From: Cellulosimicrobium terreum
GTDB lineage: Bacteria; Actinomycetota; Actinomycetes; Actinomycetales; Cellulomonadaceae
NCBI GenBank assembly: GCA_014803435.1
Contig: JACYFD010000005.1
Coordinates: forward strand, 124,001 to 188,000
Length of the DNA: 64,000 bases
Direction of reading: 5' to 3'
In this document: piece after piece, positions 9,759 through 18,618 of the stretch
Numbering within the stretch: the stretch's first letter is position 1
How the letters are laid out: each line of letters opens with the position of its first letter
The notes under the pieces: model-generated
The model's input: the letters and a program-made list of their open reading frames with translations, nothing else
The model's database searches: none
Told to the model about the DNA's origin: nothing
Program-made: the position numbers and the translations under genes

Positions 9759-10769
9759 GTGCACACCACGAGCCAGGCATCGATCGACGCCCCGACAGCC
9801 CCGTCGCGCGACGGGTCGCGACCCGTGGGCAGTGCCGGGGCGACCCAGTCCTCCGCCCGCGGCGACGCCGGGTCGACGGCGTCCACCGTGCGTGCACGGG
9901 TCGGCGCGTACGTCGCGCTGACCAAGCCGCGCATCATCGAGCTGCTGCTCGTGACGACGGTCCCGACCATGATCCTCGCCGCCGGAGGCATGCCGGACCT
10001 CTGGCTCGTCGTGAAGACGCTCGTCGGCGGCGCGCTCGCAGCGGCGTCGGCCAACGTCTACAACTGCTACCTCGACCGGGACATCGACTCGGTCATGAAC
10101 CGCACGAAGCGGCGCCCGCTCGTCACCGGGGAGGTGACCCCGCGGGCGGCCCTCGTCTTCGCGACGGTCCTCGGCGTCGTCTCCCTCGTGTGGTTCGCGT
10201 GGCTCGTCAACCCCGTGTCCGCGTGGCTGACGTTCGCGGCGATCGCGATCTACGTCGTCGGCTACACGATGATCCTGAAGCGGCGCACGCCGCAGAACAT
10301 CGTGTGGGGCGGCATCGCGGGATGCATGCCGGTGTTCATCGGCTGGTCCGCGGTGACCGGCTCGCTCGCGTGGGCCCCCGTCGCGCTCTTCCTCGTCATC
10401 TTCTTCTGGACGCCGCCGCACTACTGGCCGCTGTCGATCAAGTTCAAGAACGACTACGCGGATGCCGGGGTGCCGATGCTCCCCGTCGTGGCGGACGACA
10501 AGAAGGTCGCGCGCGAGATGGTCGTGTACGGCCTCGCGATGGTCGCGTCCTCGCTCGTCCTGTGGCCGCTGGCGGGCATGACCTGGGTGTACGGGGTCGT
10601 GGCCCTCGGCCTGGGGGCCTGGTTCATGACGTCCTGCGTGACGATGCTGCGGCGCGCCCAGGACCCCTCGCGCGGGAAGATCGGCGCGATGAAGGTGTTC
10701 CACGCCTCCATCACGTACCTGACGCTCCTCTTCGTCGCCGTCGCGGTCGACGTCTTCCTGCCCTGGTGA
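9759..10769 (+). CDS. ctaB: Protoheme IX farnesyltransferase (heme O synthase)
   Basis: This integral membrane prenyltransferase converts heme B to heme O for heme-copper oxidases. The 336-residue protein starts at GTG with a low-complexity cytoplasmic tail of about 45 residues. The UbiA fold follows, with the substrate motif [20 protein letters not shown] near residues 102-121, [19 protein letters not shown] near residue 173, and about nine hydrophobic helices ending at VAVDVFLPW. Location opposite tkt is the usual actinobacterial arrangement. Confidence 0.96.
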   Translation: MHTTSQASIDAPTAPSRDGSRPVGSAGATQSSARGDAGSTASTVRARVGAYVALTKPRIIELLLVTTVPTMILAAGGMPDLWLVVKTLVGGALAAASANVYNCYLDRDIDSVMNRTKRRPLVTGEVTPRAALVFATVLGVVSLVWFAWLVNPVSAWLTFAAIAIYVVGYTMILKRRTPQNIVWGGIAGCMPVFIGWSAVTGSLAWAPVALFLVIFFWTPPHYWPLSIKFKNDYADAGVPMLPVVADDKKVAREMVVYGLAMVASSLVLWPLAGMTWVYGVVALGLGAWFMTSCVTMLRRAQDPSRGKIGAMKVFHASITYLTLLFVAVAVDVFLPW

Positions 10770-10808
10770 TCGTCGTGGCCTGCGTGATGCGGCGGCGGTG
10801 AGGTCACC

Positions 10809-11786
10809 GTGAGCGACCGTGCCGGGCCTTCCGTGCCCGTTCCCGGCCCCGCTGTTCCGGCGGCGCTCGAGCGCGTCCTGCGCGAGTACCTGGCCCACCT
10901 GGCCGTGGAGCGCGGGCTGTCCGTGAACACGGTCGCCGCCTACCGTCGCGACCTCGCCCGGTACGTCGCGTTCCTCGCCGCCCGCGGCAACCACGCCGCG
11001 CGCGACGTCTCGCCCGAGGACGTCGCGCAGTACGTGACGGCCCTGCGCACGGGGTCCGACGGCGGCGCCGCGCTCTCGCCGTCGTCCACCGCGCGGTCCG
11101 TGGCGGCCGTGCGCGGCTGGCACCGGTTCTGCGCGGCGGAAGGGTTGTCCGACGGCGACCCGGCCGTCGACGTCCACCCGCCCGCGCAGGGCAGGCGGCT
11201 GCCCAAGGCCATCTCGACCGACGAGGTGGCGGCCATTCTCGAGGCGGCCGGGGCGGGGGACGGGCCGGGGCCCCTGCGGGACCGGGCCTTGCTCGAGCTC
11301 GTCTACTCGACCGGTGCGCGCATCACGGAGGCGGTGACGCTCGACGTCGACGACCTCGAGCTGGAGACGGGCGCCGTGCGCCTGCTCGGCAAGGGGGGCA
11401 AGGAGCGCGTCGTGCCCGTCGGGTCGTTCGCCCGCCGGGCGCTCGACGCCTACCTGGTCCGCGGGCGGCCCGCGTTCTCGACGGTCGGCCGAGGGACGCC
11501 CGCGGCGTTCCTCAACTCCCGCGGTGCCCGCCTGTCCCGCCAGAGCGCGTGGGCGGTGCTGCGCACGGCGGCGGAGCGCGCGGGGATCGAGCGCCCCGAG
11601 CGCATCTCCCCGCACACGCTGCGGCACTCGTTCGCGACCCACCTGCTGGCCGGCGGCGCCGACGTGCGCGTGGTGCAGGAGCTGCTCGGCCACGCGTCGG
11701 TCACCACGACGCAGATCTACACGCTCGTGACGCCGGACACGCTGCGCGAGGTCTACACGGCAGCGCACCCGCGCGCCCTCGGCTGA
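10809..11786 (+). CDS. xerD: Site-specific tyrosine recombinase XerD
   Basis: This recombinase resolves chromosome dimers at dif sites together with XerC. The 325-residue protein has the N-terminal SAM-like DNA-binding domain (about residues 20-115) and a complete catalytic set: Arg171 in STGARITE, Lys195 in GKGGKER, His269 and Arg272 in [12 protein letters not shown], His295 in LLGHASVTT, and the nucleophile Tyr304. The start is GTG. It precedes parA-scpA-scpB, so it belongs to the chromosome-segregation group and is not a mobile-element integrase. Confidence 0.95.
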   Translation: MSDRAGPSVPVPGPAVPAALERVLREYLAHLAVERGLSVNTVAAYRRDLARYVAFLAARGNHAARDVSPEDVAQYVTALRTGSDGGAALSPSSTARSVAAVRGWHRFCAAEGLSDGDPAVDVHPPAQGRRLPKAISTDEVAAILEAAGAGDGPGPLRDRALLELVYSTGARITEAVTLDVDDLELETGAVRLLGKGGKERVVPVGSFARRALDAYLVRGRPAFSTVGRGTPAAFLNSRGARLSRQSAWAVLRTAAERAGIERPERISPHTLRHSFATHLLAGGADVRVVQELLGHASVTTTQIYTLVTPDTLREVYTAAHPRALG

Positions 11787-11895
11787 CCCGGGCGTCCGGA
11801 CCTCCGACCGGGAGCCCGCAGCGCCGCGAGACCAACCTGCGGCGCGCGGGCGCGTGCGCGCGAGCCGCGCGAGGTCCTGCGATACCGTGGCGGAC

Positions 11896-12888
11896 GTGAG
11901 CAGCCAGGCCGAGACCCAGCCCGAGACGAGCGGCGGCACGGCGCAGCGTGGATCACACGCCGTCGTCGGCGCGAGCGACGCGACCCCGGGCCACGCTCCC
12001 GAGGTCGTCACCGAGGCCGCTACCGAGGCCGCCCCCGAGGCCGAGACGAGGTACGACGTCGTCGGCCGCCCGCTCCCCGAGTTCCCGGACCCGGCGCACC
12101 TCTCGGCGCACGGCCCGGGCCGGATCATCGCGATGTGCAACCAGAAGGGTGGGGTCGGCAAGACGACGACCACCATCAACCTGGGCGCCGCTCTCGCCGA
12201 GTACGGGCGCAGGGTCCTGCTCGTCGACTTCGACCCGCAGGGCGCCGCGTCCGTGGGCCTGGGCGTCAACCCGCACGAGCTCGACCGCACCGTCTACAAC
12301 CTGCTCATGGAGCGCGGCGCCGACGTGCACGAGGTCATCGTGAGCACCGACGTCGAGAACCTCGACGTGCTGCCCGCCAACATCGACCTGTCCGCCGCCG
12401 AGGTGCAGCTCGTCGGTGAAGTGGCGCGCGAGTCCGTGCTCGCACGCGTGCTGCGCCCCGTCGTCGACGAGTACGACGTGATCCTCGTGGACTGCCAGCC
12501 CTCGCTCGGGCTCCTCACCGTCAACGCGCTCACCGCGGCGCACGGTGTGCTGATCCCGCTCGAGTGCGAGTTCTTCGCGCTGCGCGGCGTCGCCCTGCTG
12601 GTGGAGACGATCGAGAAGGTCCGGGACCGGCTCAACCCGCGCCTCGACGTCGACGGCATCCTCGCGACCATGTTCGACTCGCGCACGCTGCACTCGCGCG
12701 AGGTCGTGGCGCGCGTCCACGAGGCGTTCGGCGACAAGCTGTTCCACACGGTCATCGGTCGCACCGTGAAGTTCCCCGACGCGTCCGTCGCGGCCGAACC
12801 CATCACCGTGTACGCGCCGACGCACCCCGGAGCGCACGCCTACCGGCAGCTCGCGCGAGAGCTGGTCGCGCGTGGCGACGCCGCCTGA
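11896..12888 (+). CDS. ParA-family ATPase
   Basis: This is a Walker-type chromosome-partitioning ATPase of the MinD/ParA superfamily. A disordered N-terminal stretch of about 70 residues, rich in Ala, Glu and Thr, precedes the deviant Walker A motif KGGVGKTTTT. VDFDPQGAASVGLG and the Walker B-like VDCQPSLG follow. The GTG at 11896 (VSSQAETQ) is the preferred start; GTG 11887 is an alternative. No parB follows. Instead scpA overlaps it by 17 bases, the known actinobacterial xerD-parA-scpAB arrangement, so it probably works with condensin rather than with origin segregation. Confidence 0.9.
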   Translation: MSSQAETQPETSGGTAQRGSHAVVGASDATPGHAPEVVTEAATEAAPEAETRYDVVGRPLPEFPDPAHLSAHGPGRIIAMCNQKGGVGKTTTTINLGAALAEYGRRVLLVDFDPQGAASVGLGVNPHELDRTVYNLLMERGADVHEVIVSTDVENLDVLPANIDLSAAEVQLVGEVARESVLARVLRPVVDEYDVILVDCQPSLGLLTVNALTAAHGVLIPLECEFFALRGVALLVETIEKVRDRLNPRLDVDGILATMFDSRTLHSREVVARVHEAFGDKLFHTVIGRTVKFPDASVAAEPITVYAPTHPGAHAYRQLARELVARGDAA

Positions 12889-13792
12889 CACGCACGCAGC
12901 GCCACGCCCGGGCGTCTTCGAGGTCCGGCTCGACAACTTCACCGGGCCGTTCGACCTGCTGCTGTCGCTGATCTCCAAGCACCGCCTCGACATCACCGAG
13001 ATCGCGCTCGCGCGGGTCACCGACGACTTCATCGCGTACATCCGGTCCGCCGAGGCCGCGGCCCGCGAGGCGAGGGCGGCGGGCGTCCGGCACCCCGGGT
13101 GGGACCTGGGGACGGCGAGCGAGTTCCTCCTGGTCGCCGCGACGCTGCTCGATCTGAAGGCGGCCCGCCTGCTGCCGTCAGGCACCGTCGAGGACGCCGA
13201 GGACCTCGCGCTGCTCGAGGCCCGGGACCTGCTCTTCGCCCGGCTCCTGCAGTACCGCGCGTACAAGGACGTCGCCGGCGTCCTCGCGCAACGGCTCGCC
13301 GACGCCGGCCGGCGCTTCCCCCGCGTCGTGCAGCTCGAGCCGCACCTGGCCGCGCTCCTGCCCGAGCTCGTCTGGTCCGTGGGCCCCGACCAGCTCGCGG
13401 CCCTCGCCGCGGGCGCGCTCGCCCCGCGGCCCGCGCCGCCCGGCGTCGACCTGGCGCACCTGCACGCCCCCGCGGTGAGCGTGCGCGAGCAGGCCCGGCT
13501 CGTCGTGGACCGGGTGCGCCGACAGGGCACGACGACGTTCCGTGCCCTCGTCGCCGACGCGTCGGAGACGGACGTGGTGGTCGCCCGCTTCCTCGCGCTG
13601 CTCGAGCTGTTCCGCGAGGGTCTCGTCGGGTTCGAGCAGATCACGCCCCTCGGCGAGCTGACCGTCCGGTGGGCAGGGGACGAGGAGACGGGTGACGCCG
13701 TGCCCGGCCGGATCGGGCGCGAGTACGACGAGGACGACGACGGCACCGACGGCCCGCGAGAGACGGTCCCGGCCCAGAAGGAGATCGCGTGA
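12872..13792 (+). CDS. scpA: Segregation and condensation protein A
   Basis: ScpA is the kleisin subunit that bridges SMC heads. The 306-residue protein carries the family start FEVRLDNFTGPFDLLLSLISKHRLDI (beginning near residue 16, here cited in part), a central helical region, and the C-terminal winged helix (TTFRALVADASETDVVVARFLALLEL). It starts inside the end of parA and overlaps scpB by four bases, so the three proteins are probably translated together. Confidence 0.93.
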   Translation: MATPPDTHAAPRPGVFEVRLDNFTGPFDLLLSLISKHRLDITEIALARVTDDFIAYIRSAEAAAREARAAGVRHPGWDLGTASEFLLVAATLLDLKAARLLPSGTVEDAEDLALLEARDLLFARLLQYRAYKDVAGVLAQRLADAGRRFPRVVQLEPHLAALLPELVWSVGPDQLAALAAGALAPRPAPPGVDLAHLHAPAVSVREQARLVVDRVRRQGTTTFRALVADASETDVVVARFLALLELFREGLVGFEQITPLGELTVRWAGDEETGDAVPGRIGREYDEDDDGTDGPRETVPAQKEIA

Positions 13793-14472
13793 GTGCGCCC
13801 GCACCCGACCGTTCGCCCGAGCAGGCGGCCGAGCAGACGGCCGAGCAGCTGCCCGACGTGCACGACGCGCCGGGCGGTCTGCCTGCCGCGCTGGAGGCGG
13901 TGCTCGTCGTCGCCGACGAGCCCGTCCCGGTCGTCGACCTCGCGGCGGCGCTCGCGGTCCCGACGGACGAGGTCGCCGCGGCGCTCACCGAGATCTCGGC
14001 GCAGTACCGGGGGGAGCGGGGCGGACCGCCGCGCGGCTTCGAGCTGCGCGAGGTCGCGGGCGGGTGGCGGATGTACTCCGCGCCGCAGCACGCCGAGGTC
14101 GTCGGACGGTTCGTCCGGGGAGGTCAGACGGCGCGTCTCACACAGGCGGCGTTGGAGACTCTCGCCGTCATCGCGTACCGTCAACCGGTCAGCCGGGGCC
14201 AGGTCTCCGCGGTGCGGGGCGTGAACGTCGACGGCGTGGTGCGCACCCTCGTCGCGCGGGACCTCGTGGCGGAGGTCGGGCAGGACGCGCTCACGGGCGC
14301 CGCGCTGTTCGGCACGACGGGGTACTTCCTCGAGCGCACGGGACTCACCTCGCTCGACGACCTGCCGCCCCTCGCCCCGCACCTGCCCGAGATCGACGAG
14401 CTCGACGGCATCGACGGGCTCGCCGACCTGCGGCGGGCACCGGGAACCAGCACGGACGAAGGACGACCATGA
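13789..14472 (+). CDS. scpB: Segregation and condensation protein B
   Basis: ScpB is the winged-helix accessory subunit that binds ScpA in the SMC complex. In the 227-residue protein two winged-helix domains are recognisable. The first is around residues 30-100 (LEAVLVVADEPVPV, FELREVAGGWRMYS); the second contains the signature LTQAALETLAVIAYRQPVSR near residue 117 and GTTGYFLERTGL near residue 177. The start is GTG, overlapping the scpA stop. The rluB ATG overlaps its own stop. Confidence 0.95.
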   Translation: MSAPAPDRSPEQAAEQTAEQLPDVHDAPGGLPAALEAVLVVADEPVPVVDLAAALAVPTDEVAAALTEISAQYRGERGGPPRGFELREVAGGWRMYSAPQHAEVVGRFVRGGQTARLTQAALETLAVIAYRQPVSRGQVSAVRGVNVDGVVRTLVARDLVAEVGQDALTGAALFGTTGYFLERTGLTSLDDLPPLAPHLPEIDELDGIDGLADLRRAPGTSTDEGRP

Positions 14473-15377
14473 GCACACCAGACCGGCGCCGCGGCGCGAA
14501 CGGCGGAACCGGCAGGCCCTCGGGGGACGGAGCGCGCCGCCACTCGGGCGACGGGCCGCGACGCCCTGCGGCCGGCCGCGCTGCTCAGCGTCCCCCGTCG
14601 CGCAGCGCCCGGCGCAGCGAGCCGGAGCAGCCGCAGCGCGACGTGCACGACCCGGACGGCGTCCGGCTGCAGAAGGTCCTGGCCTCCGCCGGGCTCGGGT
14701 CGCGGCGTGCGTGCGAGGACCTCATCGCGACCGGCCGGGTCGAGGTCGACGGCGTGCGCGTGCGCGAGCTGGGCGTGCGCGTCGACCCGGCGACCGCCGT
14801 CGTGCACGTGGACGGGATGCGCCTCCAGCTCGACACGTCCCGCGTGACCCTGGCGCTGAACAAGCCGCGCGGCGTGGTGTCGACCATGCACGACCCGGAG
14901 GGGCGCCCGTCGCTCACGGAGTTCGTGGCGAACCGCTCGGAGCGCCTGTTCCACGTGGGCCGGCTCGACGCGGACAGCGAGGGCCTGCTCCTGCTCACCA
15001 ACGACGGCGAGCTCGCGAACCGCCTGGCGCACCCCGCCCACGAGGTCGCGAAGACCTACCTGGTGACCGTGCAGGGCAAGGTGTCCGGTGGCCTGGCGAA
15101 CAAGTTCCTGCACGGCATCCAGCTGGAGGACGGCGTCGCGCAGGCTGACTCGTACCGCGTCGTGGACCGGCTGGCGGACCAGACGATGATCGAGATCGTC
15201 CTGCACTCGGGACGCAACCGCATCGTGCGACGCATGTTCGACGAGGTCGGGCACCCCGTGACCCAGCTCGTGCGCACCCGGATCGGCCCGGTCGCACTCG
15301 GCAACCTGCGCCCCGGCACGACGCGCGTGCTCGGCCGCACCGAGCTCGGGACACTCATGGCCGCCGTCGGCCTCTGA
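14469..15377 (+). CDS. rluB: Ribosomal large-subunit pseudouridine synthase B
   Basis: This enzyme isomerises a uridine of 23S rRNA to pseudouridine. A basic disordered leader of about 60 residues precedes an S4 RNA-binding domain (VRLQKVLASAGLGSRRACEDLI). The RsuA/RluB catalytic core follows, with HVGRLDADSEGLLLLTNDGEL containing the catalytic Asp, and the signature GRNRIVRRMFDEVGHPV. The protein is 302 residues. ATG 14469 overlaps the scpB stop, continuing the conserved scpA-scpB-rluB order. The upstream open frame is not used. Confidence 0.94.
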   Translation: MSTPDRRRGANGGTGRPSGDGARRHSGDGPRRPAAGRAAQRPPSRSARRSEPEQPQRDVHDPDGVRLQKVLASAGLGSRRACEDLIATGRVEVDGVRVRELGVRVDPATAVVHVDGMRLQLDTSRVTLALNKPRGVVSTMHDPEGRPSLTEFVANRSERLFHVGRLDADSEGLLLLTNDGELANRLAHPAHEVAKTYLVTVQGKVSGGLANKFLHGIQLEDGVAQADSYRVVDRLADQTMIEIVLHSGRNRIVRRMFDEVGHPVTQLVRTRIGPVALGNLRPGTTRVLGRTELGTLMAAVGL

Positions 15378-15417
15378 CGTCCCTGCCCACCGTCCACCGA
15401 ACGAAGGAGCACCACCC

Positions 15418-15780
15418 ATGCCGGTCCGGGCCATCCGGGGCGCGACCCAGCTCGACGTCGACGAGCGCGAGCACCTCTTCGAGCGCACCCGCGAGCTCGT
15501 CCAGGCGTTCCTCGACGCCAACGCCGTCGACGCAGAGGCGTTGATCTCGATCTTCTTCACGTGCACGCCGGACCTCGTGTCCGACTTCCCGGCCGCGGCC
15601 GCGCGGGAGATGGGGCTCGGCGACGTCCCCCTGATGTGCGCGACGGAGATCGCGGTCCCGGGCGCGCTGCCGCGCGTGGTGCGGCTGATGGCGCACGCGG
15701 AGCTCGACGTCGAGCGCTCGACGGTCCAGCACGTGTACCTGCACGGTGCGACCTCGCTGCGCAAGGACCTGGCCCAGTGA
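15418..15780 (+). CDS. aroH: AroH-type chorismate mutase
   Basis: This enzyme converts chorismate to prephenate for phenylalanine and tyrosine synthesis. The 120-residue protein belongs to the trimeric AroH class of B. subtilis type, not the helical AroQ class. It has IRGATQLDVDE near the N-terminus, ISIFFTCTPDLVSDFPA near residue 43, PLMCATEIAVPGALPRVVR near residue 70 and HVYLHGATSLRKDL at the end. A GAAGGAG ribosome-binding site precedes the ATG. Its stop overlaps the cmk start (GTGA). Confidence 0.94.
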   Translation: MPVRAIRGATQLDVDEREHLFERTRELVQAFLDANAVDAEALISIFFTCTPDLVSDFPAAAAREMGLGDVPLMCATEIAVPGALPRVVRLMAHAELDVERSTVQHVYLHGATSLRKDLAQ

Positions 15781-16505
15781 GCGCGCCGCTGACGGTCGCG
15801 ATCGACGGCCCCTCGGGCTCGGGCAAGTCGAGCGTCTCCAAGGGCGTCGCGCGGCGGCTCGGCCTGGCGTACCTCGACACCGGCGCCATGTACCGGGCCG
15901 CGACCTGGTGGTGCGTCGAGCGCGGCGAGGACCTGACCGACGGGCGGGCCGTCGCGCACGCCGTGCGGGTCATGCCGCTCGTCATGGGCCTCGACCCGTC
16001 CGCCCCCACGGTCCACGTCGACGGCACGGACGTGGGCGAGGCGATCCGCTCGACCGAGATCACGACGGCGGTCAGCGCCGTCGCGACCAACCTGGACGTG
16101 CGCGCCGAGCTGCGCCGCCTCCAGCGCGCGGTCGTCGACGCCGAGCGCGCGCCCGGCGGGTTCTCGGACGGGCGCGGTGTCGTCGCCGAGGGCCGCGACA
16201 TCACCACGGTCGTCGCCCCGGATGCCGACGTGCGCGTCCTGCTGACCGCGAGCGAGGAGGCCCGCCTCGCGCGCCGTTCGCTCGACGTCCACGGCACCGC
16301 GGACGCCGCCGCCGTCGAGGCGACGAAGGACCAGGTCCTGCGCCGTGACCGCGACGACTCCACCGTCTCCCAGTTCCACGTCGCGGCCGACGGCGTCGTC
16401 ACCCTCGACTCCTCCGACCTCGACCTCCCGCAGACGGTCGACGCCGTGCTCGCGGTCGTCGAGCAGGTGACCGGTCGGCCGGTGGGCCCCCGACCGACGT
16501 CGTGA
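15777..16505 (+). CDS. cmk: Cytidylate kinase
   Basis: This enzyme phosphorylates CMP and dCMP with ATP. The 242-residue protein has the P-loop GPSGSGKSSVSK near residues 10-21, the family YLDTGAMYRA segment, GRDITTVVAPDADVRVLLTAS near residue 140, and the lid DRDDSTV. The GTG at 15777 overlaps the aroH stop and places the P-loop correctly near the N-terminus. It precedes a PlsC-type acyltransferase and der, a common order in actinobacteria. Confidence 0.95.
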   Translation: MSAPLTVAIDGPSGSGKSSVSKGVARRLGLAYLDTGAMYRAATWWCVERGEDLTDGRAVAHAVRVMPLVMGLDPSAPTVHVDGTDVGEAIRSTEITTAVSAVATNLDVRAELRRLQRAVVDAERAPGGFSDGRGVVAEGRDITTVVAPDADVRVLLTASEEARLARRSLDVHGTADAAAVEATKDQVLRRDRDDSTVSQFHVAADGVVTLDSSDLDLPQTVDAVLAVVEQVTGRPVGPRPTS

Positions 16506-17218
16506 GCGCCGCCGGTCCGCGGACCGTCCCGTCGCCGGCCGTGCCGTCGGCGGCCGGTCCGGCGTGGTCCCGGTGGGTCGGACGGTTCCTCGCGCGCGTC
16601 GTGTGGGCCACCCGCGTCGAGGGAGCCGAGAACGTGCCCGCCGACGGCCCCCTCGTCCTCGCCGCGAACCACACGGGCCTCGTCGACGGCCCGATCGTGC
16701 TCGGTGTCGCCCCGCGGCCCCTGCACGTGCTCGTCAAGGAGGAGGCGTTCGTCGGACCGGTCGGCTGGGTCCTGCGAGCCGCTGGACAGATCTCGGTGGA
16801 CCCCCACGGCGGTCGCCCCGCCCTCGCGACCGGCCTCGCCCTCCTGAAGGACGGGCGCGCCCTCGGGGTGTTCCCCGAGGGCAACCGCGGGCGCGGCGAC
16901 GCGACCACCGCCCGTGCCGGTGCCGCGTGGCTCGCGCTCAACGGCGGCGCTCGCGTCGTCCCGGTCGCGGTCCTCGGGACGCGCCGCACCGGCGAGGGCG
17001 TCAACCACGTCCCCGGCCTGCGGCGCCGCCTCGTCGTGCGGTTCGGCGAGCCCCTGGACGTGCGCCGGACGCCCGGCACGAGCGGGCGCCAGGCCCTCGT
17101 CGACGCGAACGACCGCATCCGGGTCGCCCTCGCCGAGCTCGTCGCGGACACCGTCGCCCGGACCGGGATCGCGCTGCCGACCGACGACCCGAACAGGGAG
17201 CGGCGGCCCTCGTCGTGA
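16502..17218 (+). CDS. PlsC-type 1-acyl-sn-glycerol-3-phosphate acyltransferase
   Basis: This is a membrane-associated glycerolipid acyltransferase that probably makes phosphatidic acid from lysophosphatidic acid. The 238-residue protein has the acyltransferase block I motif NHTGLVD (NHx4D type, near residues 59-65), block III FPEGNRGRGD near residue 124 and block IV VVPVAVLGT near residue 156. An N-terminal amphipathic stretch (AWSRWVGRFLARVVW) may bind the membrane. It is coupled by four-base overlaps to cmk upstream and to the EamA gene downstream. Confidence 0.88.
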   Translation: MSAAGPRTVPSPAVPSAAGPAWSRWVGRFLARVVWATRVEGAENVPADGPLVLAANHTGLVDGPIVLGVAPRPLHVLVKEEAFVGPVGWVLRAAGQISVDPHGGRPALATGLALLKDGRALGVFPEGNRGRGDATTARAGAAWLALNGGARVVPVAVLGTRRTGEGVNHVPGLRRRLVVRFGEPLDVRRTPGTSGRQALVDANDRIRVALAELVADTVARTGIALPTDDPNRERRPSS

Positions 17219-18159
17219 GCGCCGGCGTCGGCGTGGAACCCCCTCACATAGTCGGGGACCGTCCGGGCAGCGGAGTCGTCGTCGGCCTCGCGTCGGCGCT
17301 CGCGTTCGGCGCGAGCGGCCCGTTTGTCAAGCCGCTGCTCGAGGCCGGGTGGACCCCCGGTGCCGCGGTCTTCGCCCGCGCCCTGTGCTCCGCGCTCGTG
17401 CTCGCCCCGCTCGCGGCGTTCGCGCTGCGCGGCAGCCACCGGCTCCTGCGCGAGGAGTGGCGCCTCGTGCTGGGGTTCGGCCTCGTCGCGGTCGCGGGCA
17501 CGCAGCTGTGCTACTTCGCCGCGGTGGCCCGCATGCCCGTCGGCATCGCGCTGCTCGTCGAGTACCTCGCGCCCGTGCTGCTGGTGGGCCTCGCGTGGGT
17601 CCGCACCCGCCACGTGCCGCCGCGCCTCACGCTCGCGGGGTGCGGGGTCGCGATCCTCGGGCTCGTGCTCGTCGTCGACCCGACGGGCGCCCGGCCCGAC
17701 CTCGTCGGTGTGCTGCTCGCGCTCGGCGCCGCGGTCGGGCTCGGCGCGTACTTCGTCCTGTCCGCGCGCCCGACGCGGCTGCCGCCCGTCGCGCTCGCGG
17801 CGTCGGGCCTCGGCGTCGGTGCCTTCGCGCTCGGTTCCGCCGGGCTCGCGGGCGTCCTGCCGTTCGCCGCGCCGTTCGTCGACGTGACGCTGCTCGGGTC
17901 ACCCGCCCCCTGGTACGTGCCGCTCGCGGTGGTCGTGCTCGTTGCTACCGCGTTCGCCTACGTCTCGGGCGTCGCCGCGACGGTGCGGATGGGGGAGCGC
18001 CTCGCGTCGTTCGTCGGGCTGTCGGAGGTGCTGTTCGCCGTGGTCGTCGCCTGGCTCCTGCTCGGGGAGGTGCCGAGCCTGGTGCAGGCCGCGGGCGGCG
18101 TGCTCGTCGTGGCGGGCGTCGTGCTCGTGCGCCTCGCGGGCACGCCGACCGCGCGGTAG
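17215..18159 (+). CDS. EamA/RhtA-family transporter
   Basis: This is a drug/metabolite-transporter superfamily permease, probably a small-molecule exporter; the substrate cannot be read from the sequence. The 314-residue protein has two EamA repeats and about ten hydrophobic helices. Examples are VVVGLASALAFGASGPFVKPLLE at the start of the first and LSEVLFAVVVAWLLLGE near the end of the second. The start GTG 17215 overlaps the acyltransferase stop. RhtA-like threonine/homoserine export is the closest guess. Confidence 0.85.
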   Translation: MSAGVGVEPPHIVGDRPGSGVVVGLASALAFGASGPFVKPLLEAGWTPGAAVFARALCSALVLAPLAAFALRGSHRLLREEWRLVLGFGLVAVAGTQLCYFAAVARMPVGIALLVEYLAPVLLVGLAWVRTRHVPPRLTLAGCGVAILGLVLVVDPTGARPDLVGVLLALGAAVGLGAYFVLSARPTRLPPVALAASGLGVGAFALGSAGLAGVLPFAAPFVDVTLLGSPAPWYVPLAVVVLVATAFAYVSGVAATVRMGERLASFVGLSEVLFAVVVAWLLLGEVPSLVQAAGGVLVVAGVVLVRLAGTPTAR

Positions 18160-18191
18160 GTTCGCGCGTAGCACGGGGAGAGGGGCCGGTG

Positions 18192-18557
18192 ATGGCGGAC
18201 AAGCCCACGACGGTCGACGAGTACGTCGCGACGCTCGCGCCTGGCACGCGGGCCGTCGTCGAGCACCTGCGCGGCGTGATCCACGACACGGTGGACGGGC
18301 TGGTGGAGCGGATCAGCTACGGCATCCCGACGTTCACGCTCGACGAGCGCTACCTCGTATACCTCGCCGGGTGGGCGCACCACATCTCCGTGTACCCCGT
18401 GCCGCACGAGCCGGACGACGCGCTGACCCGCCGGATCGCGCGCTACCGGGACGGCAAGGGCACCCTGCGGTTCGCCCTCGCGGAGCCCGTCCCGGACGAC
18501 GTCGTGCGCGACGTCGTGCTCGCGCTCGCCGCCGAGCGCGGGGCCGCGCCGCAGTGA
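18192..18557 (+). CDS. DUF1801-domain protein
   Basis: This is a small soluble protein of 121 residues with the YdhG/DUF1801 fold, related to the frataxin-like iron chaperone Fra of Bacillus. The typical features are [23 protein letters not shown] at the N-terminus, ISYGIPTF near residue 41, and [12 protein letters not shown] near residue 58. ATG 18192 follows a GGGGAGAGGGG ribosome-binding stretch. The cellular role of the actinobacterial members is not established. Confidence 0.8.
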   Translation: MADKPTTVDEYVATLAPGTRAVVEHLRGVIHDTVDGLVERISYGIPTFTLDERYLVYLAGWAHHISVYPVPHEPDDALTRRIARYRDGKGTLRFALAEPVPDDVVRDVVLALAAERGAAPQ

Positions 18558-18618
18558 CGGCGCACACCGTCCGGAGGTCCGTTCGGAACGGGGCGCTCGG
18601 CCTGGGAGAATGGACCCC

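Noticed and set aside
11953-14478. An 841-codon minus-strand open frame over parA-scpA-scpB
   Set aside because: It is antisense to a conserved operon and its composition is that of a complementary-strand artefact.
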